NCBI RefSeq assembly: GCF_003046475.1
Contig: NZ_PZZZ01000003.1
Location: forward strand, 248,001 to 312,000
Source of the DNA: Mycoplana dimorpha
GTDB lineage: Bacteria > Pseudomonadota > Alphaproteobacteria > Rhizobiales > Rhizobiaceae
DNA: 64,000 nucleotides
Direction: 5' to 3'
Shown: piece by piece, positions 49,523 through 57,453 of the stretch
Numbering within the stretch: the stretch's first letter is position 1
Layout: every line of letters begins with the position of its first letter
The notes under the pieces: generated by a model
Told to the model about the DNA's origin: nothing
Database searches by the model: none
Seen by the model: only the letters and a program-made list of their open reading frames with translations
Program-made: the position numbers and the translations under genes

Positions 49523-49540
49523 GACGCCTGCAGCGGCGTC
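49523..49540. terminator. Hairpin between convergent nuoG and CBS gene
   Basis: GACGCC-TGCAGC-GGCGTC, a perfect 6-bp stem 24 bp after the nuoG stop and touching the stop of the opposing CBS gene. No T run, so any terminator activity would be modest. Confidence 0.3.
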
Positions 49541-49979
49541 AGTGGTAGCTCACTCCGGCGATGTAGTTGTGCAAATCCTGCTCCGTGCGCATCGCCTCCT
49601 CGAGCCTGTGCTTGACCACGTCGCCGATGCTGACGATGCCCGCGAGCGTGTCGCCGTCCATGACCAGCACGTGCCGGGTGCGCCGTTCGGTCATGATGGC
49701 CATCGCCACCGGCAGCACGTCGTGCATCGAGCAGGTCGGCACGCTGAGGTTCATGATGTCGGCAACCCGCATCAACGGAGCCTCGGTTCCGTATTCGGCG
49801 ATCGCCCTGCAGCAGTCCCGCTCGGACAGGGTTCCCAGGCATTCTCCCGGTGCGCCGCGAACGATCACGAAGCCGATGTTGTTGTCGCGGAACAGCCGCA
49901 GGACCTCCAGCATCGTCTCGTCCGGCGTGACCGAGATCACCTCGGGCGACTTCCCCTGCAGAATATGGTGGAGCAGCAT
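49539..49979 (-). CDS. CBS-domain protein encoded with nuoH-nuoI
   Basis: 146 residues, essentially a CBS pair (Bateman module): CBS1 about 10-65 (VISVTPDETMLEVLRLFRDNNIGFVIV; GTLSERDCCRAIAE), CBS2 about 72-130 (TRHVLVMDGDTLAGIVSIGDVVKHRLEE). A C-terminal helix ends DLHNYIAGVSYH. Such modules bind adenine nucleotides (AMP, ATP, NAD). AGGAGGG precedes the ATG, 38 bp after nuoI. Stand-alone CBS proteins with this tail are common in rhizobia; its position suggests an energy-state link to complex I, which is inference. Confidence 0.88.
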   Translation of the reverse strand: MLLHHILQGKSPEVISVTPDETMLEVLRLFRDNNIGFVIVRGAPGECLGTLSERDCCRAIAEYGTEAPLMRVADIMNLSVPTCSMHDVLPVAMAIMTERRTRHVLVMDGDTLAGIVSIGDVVKHRLEEAMRTEQDLHNYIAGVSYH

Positions 49980-50017
49980 CTGACCCTCCTAATCTTCGCG
50001 CGGCGGCCGGCGCGCGT

Positions 50018-50584
50018 TCACCTGCGTCTGATATTCCGCCACCAGTCATAGCCGCGTAGCGCGCTCGCCTCGACCTGAAGCGCCTCTGCGGTGTTCAGGC
50101 GGGCCGCGACCACGCCGCCCCCGGTCATCGCCTTGCCGGGCTTGGCGAGCAGATCGTCCCGGCCGATCACGAGGTCGCGCGAGGAGAAGCTGGAGAACTC
50201 GTACTGCTGGCCGAGTGCGATCGCATCGGCCGGACAGGCGTCCTCGCAGAGCCCGCAGAACAGGCAGCGGGCCGTGTCGATCTCGAACTTGGCCGGATGG
50301 CGCTGGCCGTTTTCGTCCTCATAGGGGACGACCTCGATGCAGTCGCAGGGACAGATCCGCGCGCAGAGCTCGCAGGCGACGCATTTGATTTCGCCGGCCT
50401 CGTCGCGCTTGAGGAAATGGTGGCCGCGGTAGCGCGAGTAGGGGAGCCATTTCTCCCTGTCGGGATATTGCATGGTGACGGGGCGGGAGAACATGTAGCC
50501 GATCGTCAGGGCAAGCCCGCTTGCCAGATCGGCGAAAAACGCCCAGCCGATCCACGTTCCAGCCTTGTCCAGAGCGCGCGACAT
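50018..50584 (-). CDS. nuoI: NADH-quinone oxidoreductase subunit I
   Basis: 188 residues with two [4Fe-4S] motifs for clusters N6a/N6b: CVACELCARICPCDCIEV and CLFCGLCEDACPADAI. An N-terminal amphipathic/hydrophobic anchor is at about 12-32. TTAGGAG precedes the ATG, which is 9 bp after the nuoH stop. Encoded on the strand opposite nuoA-G. Confidence 0.96.
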   Translation of the reverse strand: MSRALDKAGTWIGWAFFADLASGLALTIGYMFSRPVTMQYPDREKWLPYSRYRGHHFLKRDEAGEIKCVACELCARICPCDCIEVVPYEDENGQRHPAKFEIDTARCLFCGLCEDACPADAIALGQQYEFSSFSSRDLVIGRDDLLAKPGKAMTGGGVVAARLNTAEALQVEASALRGYDWWRNIRRR

Positions 50585-50593
50585 CGGCGGCTC

Positions 50594-51580
50594 CTAAGAG
50601 ATAACGACACCTGTGATAATTATGTTCGCCAACGACAGGGGAAGCAAGACCTTCCAGCCGATCGCCATCAACTGGTCATAACGGTAGCGCGGGAAGGTGA
50701 AGCGGAACCACATGAACACGTAGACGAAGAACGCCACCTTGAGCGCGAACCAGAGGAGCGGCGGCAACGGGATCAGCACGCCGTTCCAGCCGCCGAAGAA
50801 CAGGATCACCGTCAGCACCGAGACCAGCACCATGATCACGTATTCGCTGACCATGAAGAAGGCGAAGCGGATGCCGCTGTATTCGGTATGAAACCCGGCC
50901 CCGAGATCGCCTTCCGCTTCGGCGAGGTCGAAGGGGATGCGCTGCGCTTCGGCGAGCCCCGCGACGAAGAACACGATGAAGCCGACCGGCTGGTAGACGA
51001 TGTTCCACACGTCGGCCTGCGCGCGGACGATTTCGAGCAGGCTCATGGATTGCGCCATCATCACGACGCCGATGACCGCGAACCCCATCGGGATCTCGTA
51101 GCTGATCATCTGCGCGCAGGTCCTGAGGCTGCCGAGCACGGCGTATTTGCTGTTGGCGGCCCAGCCGCCGAAGATCACGCCATAGACCTCGATGCCGAGC
51201 ACCGCGAAGACGAAGAGCAGCGCCATGTTCATGTTCGAGACGTAGAGCGAGATATCATGGCCGAGGACCGAGACTTTCTCGCCGAAGGGAACGGCGACGA
51301 ACACCACGAAGGGCGGGGCGAGCGCCAGGATCGGCGCGAGCTTGAACAGGAAGCGGTCCGCCTCGGCCGGAATGTGGTCCTCCTTGGTCAGGAGCTTGAT
51401 GCCGTCCGCCACCGGCTGCAGCAGCCCGTGCCAGCCGACGCGCATCGGACCCATCCGCTGCTGGATATGTCCGGCGATCTTGCGTTCCAGCCAGGTCAGC
51501 GGCAAGGGCAACAGCAGCAGCATCACGATCAGCAGCGCGACCTTGAAGGCGATCAGGCCAAGGGCGAGGACGAGGGCCAT
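50594..51580 (-). CDS. nuoH: NADH-quinone oxidoreductase subunit H
   Basis: 328 residues, eight predicted helices. NuoH landmarks: LPLTWLERKIAGHIQQRMGPMRVG, QPVADGIKLLTKEDHIP, and the acidic quinone-funnel loop AEAQRIPFDLAEAEGDLGAGFHTEYSG. It joins the quinone site to the membrane arm. First of nuoH-nuoI-CBS; 159 bp separate it from hlyD upstream on the same strand. Confidence 0.96.
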   Translation of the reverse strand: MALVLALGLIAFKVALLIVMLLLLPLPLTWLERKIAGHIQQRMGPMRVGWHGLLQPVADGIKLLTKEDHIPAEADRFLFKLAPILALAPPFVVFVAVPFGEKVSVLGHDISLYVSNMNMALLFVFAVLGIEVYGVIFGGWAANSKYAVLGSLRTCAQMISYEIPMGFAVIGVVMMAQSMSLLEIVRAQADVWNIVYQPVGFIVFFVAGLAEAQRIPFDLAEAEGDLGAGFHTEYSGIRFAFFMVSEYVIMVLVSVLTVILFFGGWNGVLIPLPPLLWFALKVAFFVYVFMWFRFTFPRYRYDQLMAIGWKVLLPLSLANIIITGVVIS

Positions 51581-51733
51581 GTTCCCGGCTCCTCATGCGA
51601 CGGGTGAAACGGCGACGACCGGGCTTCTCCCGGCCATCCATCAATCACTTCATTCATGCCACCGCTTGCACGGTACCGCGGCCGTCGGCCCGGTGCAACG
51701 CCGCCGGCCCGCCGCGGCAGGCGTTCGCGCGCC

Positions 51734-51749
51734 GGAGCCTCACGGCTCC
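51734..51749 (-). terminator. Hairpin across the hlyD stop codon
   Basis: On the minus strand GGAGCC-GTGA-GGCTCC, a perfect stem with a GNRA-type loop, overlaps the last codons and stop of hlyD. There is no T tract. It may separate the exporter genes from nuoH or protect the mRNA end. Confidence 0.3.
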
Positions 51750-53149
51750 CGGATCGCACTGTCGAGCCCGCGCAGCAGCGGGTAGAGGAAATACGAGATG
51801 ACCGTGCGGTGCCCCACCTTGATCTCCGCCGACACCGTCATGCCGGGCAGCAGCCGCACCGGTTCGCCGGATGCGTGGAGCTGCGCGTCGGTAAGCAGCA
51901 CCCGGGCCTTGAAGAAGGCTGCCTTGGACGGGTCCTCGGGGGCGTCCTGCTGCGGCGGGACGAAGGCGTCGCGGCTGATCGTGCGGACCGTGCCGGACGC
52001 GGTGCCGTATTTCTGGAACGGATAGGCGTCGAACTTGACCCGGGTCTCCTTGCCGGCGGTCACCCGTCCGATGTCGCGCGAACTGATCGATACCTCCGCT
52101 TCCAGCGGCACGTTCAGCGGGACGAGCGTTACGATCGGCTCGGCCTCGCGCACCACCGAGCCGACCGAACGCTGCGCAAGATCGAGAACGACCGCGTCGG
52201 CCGGAGCGACGAGTGCGACCATGTCGCGCCGCAGGCCCATCTTCTTCAGCTCCTCGCCGACCGTATCGCGCTGGTTGCGCAGCTCGACCAGCTGTTCCAT
52301 GGCGGCGCGGCGGAAGTCTTCGATAAAGGCCTGCCGGTCTGCCCGGAGCTTGGCCAGCATGTGCCGGGCTTCGGCCGCCTTGCCGCGCACCTCGGTCAGT
52401 TCCACCTCGACGTCGAGACGCAGGTCGCGGGCCCCGAGAAAGGTGATCAGCGACCCGCTGTCCTTCTTGTAGAGCGTCTCGCGGGCGGCCTCGATCCGGC
52501 TCAGCGTTTCGCGCCGGTAGCCCAGGAGCGCCTGCTGGTCCGCGCTCGAGGCGAGGGTCGCGACCTGGCCGGCGATCTGCTGGTCGAAGTTCTGGACCTG
52601 GGCCAGGTAGAACGCCCGCCGCTGGCTGAAGAGCCGTGCCTGCAACACCTCGTCCGGCGTGCCGCCGGCAAGCAGCGTGTAGTCCGCACCCTGAAGTTCG
52701 GCTTCGATCCGCTTCACCTGGGCGTCCAGGGCGGCAAATTTGGTGCGGTTCTGGTCGACGTCGGACTGGCTGAAGGTGGCGTCGAGCGTCGCCAGTGTCT
52801 GGCCGGCGCGAACCACGTCGCCGGTCGCGACCTCGATGGTGCGGATGATCGAGGTTTCCAGCGGCTGGACGACGATGGTGGGTTGGGTGGTGATGAGCTT
52901 GCCGGGGGCGACCACGACCTCGTCGATGCGCGACACGCACGCCCAGAGCACGGCGGCGCCGATCAGCGCCGTGACGCCGTAAAGCGTCAGCCGGGCGATC
53001 CTGGGGGGCGCGCGTTCCTCCAGTTCCACCGCGTCGGACTGGAATTCGGCGATGACCGGCAAAAAGGCGCGCTGCACGACCAGGTCCGTCCCGGGGCGCT
53101 TGATCGGGGCGGGGAGGTTCTCCGGCGGTCTTTCGTCTGCGGTGCTCAT
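51740..53149 (-). CDS. HlyD-family periplasmic adaptor of a type I secretion system
   Basis: 469 residues. Short cytoplasmic N-terminus, one membrane helix (about 55-75), a beta/lipoyl segment (PTIVVQPLETSIIRTIEVATGDVVRAGQ), long alpha-helical hairpins (about 125-300) and a beta-barrel C-terminus (GRVTAGKETRVKFDAYPFQKYG; LLPGMTVSAEIKVG). It bridges the inner-membrane ABC exporter to a TolC-like outer-membrane channel, which is not encoded here. The ATG at 53149 overlaps the exporter's stop by 4 bp. Confidence 0.93.
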   Translation of the reverse strand: MSTADERPPENLPAPIKRPGTDLVVQRAFLPVIAEFQSDAVELEERAPPRIARLTLYGVTALIGAAVLWACVSRIDEVVVAPGKLITTQPTIVVQPLETSIIRTIEVATGDVVRAGQTLATLDATFSQSDVDQNRTKFAALDAQVKRIEAELQGADYTLLAGGTPDEVLQARLFSQRRAFYLAQVQNFDQQIAGQVATLASSADQQALLGYRRETLSRIEAARETLYKKDSGSLITFLGARDLRLDVEVELTEVRGKAAEARHMLAKLRADRQAFIEDFRRAAMEQLVELRNQRDTVGEELKKMGLRRDMVALVAPADAVVLDLAQRSVGSVVREAEPIVTLVPLNVPLEAEVSISSRDIGRVTAGKETRVKFDAYPFQKYGTASGTVRTISRDAFVPPQQDAPEDPSKAAFFKARVLLTDAQLHASGEPVRLLPGMTVSAEIKVGHRTVISYFLYPLLRGLDSAIREP

Positions 53150-55290
53150 GCGACCTGCCTCGTCTGCTGGGTCCACAGATGCCGATAGGTCATGCAGCGC
53201 GAAATCAGCTGGTCGTGGCGGCCGATGTCGGCCACCTTGCCGCGTTCGACGACGAGAATGGCGTTGGCATCGACCAGCGTCGACAGCCGGTGCGAAACGA
53301 TGATCACGGTTCGTCCGGCGGCGATCTGGCTCAGGTTCTGCCGCAGGATCGCCTCGCTGTCGGGATCGAGCGCGCTGGTGGCCTCGTCGAGAATGAGCAG
53401 CTTGGGATCGGTGATCAGCGCGCGGGCGATGGCCAGGCGCTGCCGCTGGCCGCCCGACAGGTTGGCGGCATTTTCCTCCAGCATGGTCTCGAAGCCGCGC
53501 GGCAGCCGTTCGACGAACTCCTGGGCGCCGGCGATGCGCGCCACCCTGGCGATCTCCTCGATGCTGGCATCCGGCCTTGCCGCTGCGATGTTGTCGCGAA
53601 CCGTGCCGCGGAACAGAAAATTGTCCTGCAGCACGACGCCGATGCTGGACCGGAGATGGACGAGGTCGATCTCCCGGCTGTCGTGTCCGTCGATGCGGAC
53701 GAGCCCCTGCTGGTTCTGGTACAGCCCTTGGATCAGGCGCGTCACCGTGGTCTTGCCGGAGCCGCTCTTGCCAACGATGCCGAAGACCGACCCCGCCGGG
53801 ACCGTGAACGAGACGTCGTCTAGCGCGGGGGCGAGATCGGGCGCGTAGCGGAAGGTGACCCGGTCGAACTCGATCTGGCCGCTGAACTGCGGCCGCATGC
53901 CCCGCCCGCGGCCGGACTGCTCGCGGCGCTGGTTCATGATCTCGCCGAGCATGCGCACCGACAGCGCCACTTCCTGGTATTCGTGAACCATCGTGACGAT
54001 CTGCACGAGCGGCCCGGAGACCCGGCCGGCCAGCATGTTGAACGCCACCAGCGCACCGATCGTCATGGTCCCGCCGAACACGTCGAGCGCGCCAAGCCCG
54101 ACGATGGCGACGCTCATCAGCTTCTCCAGCAGCCCGGTCATCGCCTGGGCGACCGACGAGATCTTGTCGACGCGGAAGCGCACCGAGATCGCCGCGGCGG
54201 AGCGGTCGTCCCAGACCCGCCGCTGACGCGGCTCCAGCGCCAGTGACTTCACCGTCCGCATCCCGTGCACGGTTTCGACGAGCAGCGCCTGCCGCTCCCC
54301 CTCGGCCTGGTAGAGCGCCTGCAGTCGCCTCTGGAACGGGCCGATCAACACGAGCACGACCAGACCGACGAGCGCTGCGAAACCGAGCACCACGAAGGTC
54401 AGCTTGACGCTGTAGAGAAGCAGGACCGGGATGAAGACCAGCAGCGAAAGTCCGTCGAGCAGGGTCAGGAAGAGCCGGCCGGTCAGGAACTCGCGGATCC
54501 GCCCCGTCTGCTGCATGTGCTTGACGATGACGCCGGCCGACGACTGCTCGAACAGGGCGATCGGCAGATCGAGGAGATGGCCGAAGGTTCGCGTCGCGAT
54601 CCTGATGTCGATCTTGTTGGTGGCATAGAGCAGGAGATAGCGGCGCAGGAAGGTGAAGGCGGCGTCGAAGATGAGCGCCACGCCGATGCCGACGGTCAGG
54701 ACCGTCAGCGTCGCATAGCTCTGGTGCACCAGCACCTTGTCGATCACGAGCTGGAAGAAGATCGGCGTGGTCAGGCCCAGCGCGTAGAGCACGAACGCCG
54801 CCACCGCGACATCGCGGAACAGTGCGCGCTGGCGGACGATTTCGGGAACGAACCAGCGCAGGCGAAAGGGCTGATCGCTGTCGAAGAGGCGATAGCTTCG
54901 CTTCACCAGCACGATCGACCCGTGCCAGGACCGCGTGAACCGCTTCTTGTCGAGCATGATGAACTCGGGGCGCTGGGCTAGCGGGTCGAACACGCGGACC
55001 AACCGTTCGGCACCGTCTTCAGCGACGCCGGCAATGGCGACCCAGTTGCCGTTGGCGAGTTCGGCAAGCAGCGGATAGGCATTGCCAACGGTAAACAGGG
55101 CGTCCCAGGTGAGGCGCACATGGCGGGCGCGCAAGCCGGCGTCCTTTGCCATGCGCAGCAGCCGGCGCGTGGTGACGGGCTGATCGCCCACGGCGTAGTC
55201 GTGCATCAGCCGTTCGGCGGAGAGGTCGACACCATGATGGCGCGCGACGAGCGCAAGGCACTGGAGGTTGGTGTGCTGCTGCGCGATCAT
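53146..55290 (-). CDS. HlyB-type ABC exporter with a cysteine-less C39-like domain
   Basis: 714 residues. An N-terminal C39-like domain (about 1-130) starts MIAQQHTNLQCLALVARHHGV; where C39 peptidases have the catalytic Cys four residues before the ACL Cys, this protein has Thr7. It should therefore bind but not cleave its substrate, as in HlyB. Transmembrane domain about 150-430. Nucleotide-binding domain: Walker A at 507 (GKSGSGKTT), signature at 611 (LSGGQRQRLAIARAL), Walker B LLILDEATSALD and switch His in VSHRLSTL. Coupled to hlyD. Preceded by two small genes rather than a large RTX gene. Confidence 0.93.
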   Translation of the reverse strand: MIAQQHTNLQCLALVARHHGVDLSAERLMHDYAVGDQPVTTRRLLRMAKDAGLRARHVRLTWDALFTVGNAYPLLAELANGNWVAIAGVAEDGAERLVRVFDPLAQRPEFIMLDKKRFTRSWHGSIVLVKRSYRLFDSDQPFRLRWFVPEIVRQRALFRDVAVAAFVLYALGLTTPIFFQLVIDKVLVHQSYATLTVLTVGIGVALIFDAAFTFLRRYLLLYATNKIDIRIATRTFGHLLDLPIALFEQSSAGVIVKHMQQTGRIREFLTGRLFLTLLDGLSLLVFIPVLLLYSVKLTFVVLGFAALVGLVVLVLIGPFQRRLQALYQAEGERQALLVETVHGMRTVKSLALEPRQRRVWDDRSAAAISVRFRVDKISSVAQAMTGLLEKLMSVAIVGLGALDVFGGTMTIGALVAFNMLAGRVSGPLVQIVTMVHEYQEVALSVRMLGEIMNQRREQSGRGRGMRPQFSGQIEFDRVTFRYAPDLAPALDDVSFTVPAGSVFGIVGKSGSGKTTVTRLIQGLYQNQQGLVRIDGHDSREIDLVHLRSSIGVVLQDNFLFRGTVRDNIAAARPDASIEEIARVARIAGAQEFVERLPRGFETMLEENAANLSGGQRQRLAIARALITDPKLLILDEATSALDPDSEAILRQNLSQIAAGRTVIIVSHRLSTLVDANAILVVERGKVADIGRHDQLISRCMTYRHLWTQQTRQVA

Positions 55291-55311
55291 GATGCCTACC
55301 GAACAGCGCCC

Positions 55312-55617
55312 TCAGTTGAAATTCGGCGATTCGTTCGTCGGCCCCGCCGGCCGGGGTGTTTCGCCGGCCGTGACGCTCTGGATGTCGCCGATGCGCCGGA
55401 TGGCCCCCGCCTCGACCAGGCCGGTAAAGGCCTTCTGCATCAGGTCGACGGCGTTTGCGAACGCGTCCACCGGCATGATCACCCGCTGGCGGAATTCCTG
55501 CGTGGGGTTGTTGTTCGCGTCACGCTCGGTGGCCGACAGCGAAACAAAGTCGATCCGCACGATCGTGCCGGTCACGGTGATCTCGCCCACGCCGTCTGCG
55601 TAAAGTTCCTGGGTCAT
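55312..55617 (-). CDS. Small unrecognised protein upstream of the type I exporter
   Basis: 101 residues. The first 70 look like a compact alpha/beta fold (DGVGEITVTGTIVRIDFVSLS, EFRQRVIMPVDAFANAVDLMQKAF). The tail is Pro/Thr/Asn-rich and disordered-looking (ETPRPAGPTNESPNFN). No signal peptide, no membrane helix. It ends 21 bp before the exporter start, so it is certainly in the same operon. I have a vague memory of similar ORFs beside rhizobial exporters but cannot name a family. It could be the secreted substrate, a chaperone or an exporter cofactor. Confidence 0.75.
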   Translation of the reverse strand: MTQELYADGVGEITVTGTIVRIDFVSLSATERDANNNPTQEFRQRVIMPVDAFANAVDLMQKAFTGLVEAGAIRRIGDIQSVTAGETPRPAGPTNESPNFN

Positions 55618-55647
55618 TGGATACTCCCTGGGTTGGCTTTGACCGGT

Positions 55648-55896
55648 TCATGGAAATCGTCGTTCTGCCAGGCGGGAAGAGCGCACCGGTGCCCTGCTCG
55701 CACGCTGGCATTGCCGCACCGGCGAACTTGACCGAGCGACGAACAGGGCGTCGATGGAGATGGGGGATCGGGCCAGGGCTGCACCGCGGCGGCCCACGCG
55801 CCACAGGGTGCGCCAGCCGGTGGCCCGGAGGAACTGCTTGCGCATGTCGCCGGACATGCTCAACAGGTCGTGGTGCTCGAAGCTCAGCGTGAACAT
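55648..55896 (-). CDS. Small unrecognised protein, first gene of the exporter operon
   Basis: 82 residues, with a strong GGAGG six bases before the ATG. The N-terminal half reads MFTLSFEHHDLLSMSGDMRKQFLRATGWRTLWRV with good codon bias. The C-terminal half is Arg/Ser-rich and has poorer coding character, so a frameshift or premature end is possible. The gene is 30 bp upstream of the 101-residue gene. A small exported peptide or leader is possible; no double-Gly cleavage motif is present. Confidence 0.45.
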   Translation of the reverse strand: MFTLSFEHHDLLSMSGDMRKQFLRATGWRTLWRVGRRGAALARSPISIDALFVARSSSPVRQCQRASRAPVRSSRLAERRFP

Positions 55897-56180
55897 GCTC
55901 CGCCTCCGTTCAACGAGCGTACGCGCGTGACGCGTTCGGTCCTGCGGCGGATTGATCCCTGGTCAAAGGGCATTCTGCCAATTTTTCCCGGGCAACGAAC
56001 TACACCAATCGGTCGTAAGCCCCGAAAAACCGGAGTCCTCCGTATTGACGATCCCCGCCATTCGTGCGCGAAGCGTGCGCCATTGGCGGCATCGATTGGC
56101 GTAGGAGCTCGCGGCCGGCCACCGTGTTGACCAGAGCTATTTCGCCGATGATCCGCTCAATGGCAGGCGCGATCGGTTCG
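55897..56180. other. Intergenic region between exporter operon and aminotransferase
   Basis: 284 bp. It must contain the exporter promoter (minus strand) and the aminotransferase 3' end. A weak minus-strand hairpin CGGAG-GA-CTCCG (56031-56042) followed by G and five T resembles a poor intrinsic terminator for the aminotransferase. An open frame across 56000-56242 has no recognisable product. Confidence 0.35.
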
Positions 56181-57395
56181 TCAGGCGCGGTACCGCTCGA
56201 CGAGGGCCACGATACGCTCGCTGGCGGCAACGGCGGCGGCATGATCCTGCGAAAAGTTCAGGCGCACGCAGTTTCCGGAAAAGGGACTGAACTCCGTTCC
56301 CGGCGTGACGATCACGCCTGACTGAAGGCGCAGGATGCGGACGAAGTCCGGGCCGGAAACGGAGAGCGCCGGCAGGCTGGGGAAGACGTAGCTGCCGGCT
56401 TCGGTGGTGCGCACGCGAATGCCGTCACCGGCCCGGAAGACCTTCAGCAGATCGTTCCGGATCGCTTCGTGGTAGCGGATGCGCTGCGCCATCCAGCCCT
56501 CCGGCTCGTTGAACCAGGTGCGCAGGACCGCCTGGCTGTAGCCGCCGGCGCGCAGCGACACGATCGCCTGCAGCTTCTCCATGCGGGCGATCACCTCCCT
56601 GGAGCCGAAGGCGACGCCCAGCCGGTAGCCGCTGAGGGATTCGGTCTTGGACGGGCCCATGATGGTGATGACGTTCTGCGCCTCGATCCTGCCGGCGCGC
56701 AGGTGGGTGTAGGCGACATCGGAATAGACGAGCCGCGCGTAGAGCTGGTCGACGATCACCGTCGCACCGTATCGGCTTGCCAGCGCGGCGATGGCCTCGA
56801 TCTCCTCGCGGGAATAGACCACCCCGACCGGGTTGTTCGGGTTGGAGAAAAGAAACACCTTCGCGCCGGCCCTGAAGGCGTCTTCCAGCTGGTCCAGATC
56901 AAGGCCGGCCCGCCCCTCGCCTCTCTCATAGTGCAGCCGGACCGGCAGCATTTCGCCTTCGAGGAACTCGACCAGCTTGCGGTTGGCGAAATAGTCGGGC
57001 TGCACGATCGCAACCTTGTCGCCGCGCGTGACGGTCGAGGCGACGGCCAGAAAGAGCGCGCCCTGGCTGCCGGGAGTGATGATCATGCCCTCCTCGCCGT
57101 CGACAGGGGCGCCGGTGAAGGTGGTCAGCCGCTCGGCAAGCTCCTGGCGGATCGTCAGCGCGCCACGATACTCCGTATAGGCCTGGCAGCCACCCGTCGC
57201 GACGCCCTCGGAGAACACCTCGAAGGAGCCAGGCGTCGGGGCGAAGGCGTCCACGTCACCGTGCGAGAAATCGACCGGACGCCCTTCCAGCCTGCCGCCG
57301 CGCATCATGGCCTCGAGGCCGCCCGGCTTTTGACGGACCTCCTGGCCGGGAGCGTTGTCGGTGCCGAGGCGGCTGAACTTGTCATGGATCGTCAA
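56181..57395 (-). CDS. PLP-dependent class I aminotransferase
   Basis: 404 residues from a TTG start, supported by GGGAGGG seven bases upstream; the next in-frame ATG would cut 28 residues. Fold-type I motifs: YTEYRGALTIRQELAERL, ITPGSQGALFLA, FLFSNPNNPVGVVYS, VIVDQLYARLVY and the PLP lysine in MGPSKTESLSGYRLGVAFG; Arg in CVRLNFS near the C-terminus binds the carboxylate. Next gene to aspartate ammonia-lyase, so aspartate or a related amino acid is a reasonable substrate, but this is inferred. Confidence 0.87.
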   Translation of the reverse strand: MTIHDKFSRLGTDNAPGQEVRQKPGGLEAMMRGGRLEGRPVDFSHGDVDAFAPTPGSFEVFSEGVATGGCQAYTEYRGALTIRQELAERLTTFTGAPVDGEEGMIITPGSQGALFLAVASTVTRGDKVAIVQPDYFANRKLVEFLEGEMLPVRLHYERGEGRAGLDLDQLEDAFRAGAKVFLFSNPNNPVGVVYSREEIEAIAALASRYGATVIVDQLYARLVYSDVAYTHLRAGRIEAQNVITIMGPSKTESLSGYRLGVAFGSREVIARMEKLQAIVSLRAGGYSQAVLRTWFNEPEGWMAQRIRYHEAIRNDLLKVFRAGDGIRVRTTEAGSYVFPSLPALSVSGPDFVRILRLQSGVIVTPGTEFSPFSGNCVRLNFSQDHAAAVAASERIVALVERYRA

Positions 57396-57417
57396 CTGAA
57401 ATCCCTCCCGAAATATC

Positions 57418-57453
57418 TATCGGTCGCAACCCTACGTCAGGCGGCGACCGATA
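57418..57453. repeat. Perfect 10-bp inverted repeat upstream of the aminotransferase
   Basis: TATCGGTCGC (57418-57427) and GCGACCGATA (57444-57453), spacer 16 bp, centred about 40 bp upstream of the TTG start. It is either a two-site operator (arms about 26 bp apart, roughly 2.5 turns) or a leader hairpin just 5' of the ribosome-binding site. No dedicated regulator gene is adjacent. Confidence 0.65.

Noticed and set aside
51740-55896. RTX toxin or bacteriocin precursor as exporter substrate
   Set aside because: No glycine-rich nonapeptide repeats and no double-glycine leader in the neighbouring genes.
56000-56242. Minus-strand frame overlapping the end of the aminotransferase
   Set aside because: Its start lies inside the aminotransferase gene in another phase, the first part is Pro/Ser-rich shadow sequence, and the intergenic part has no start codon with a ribosome-binding site.
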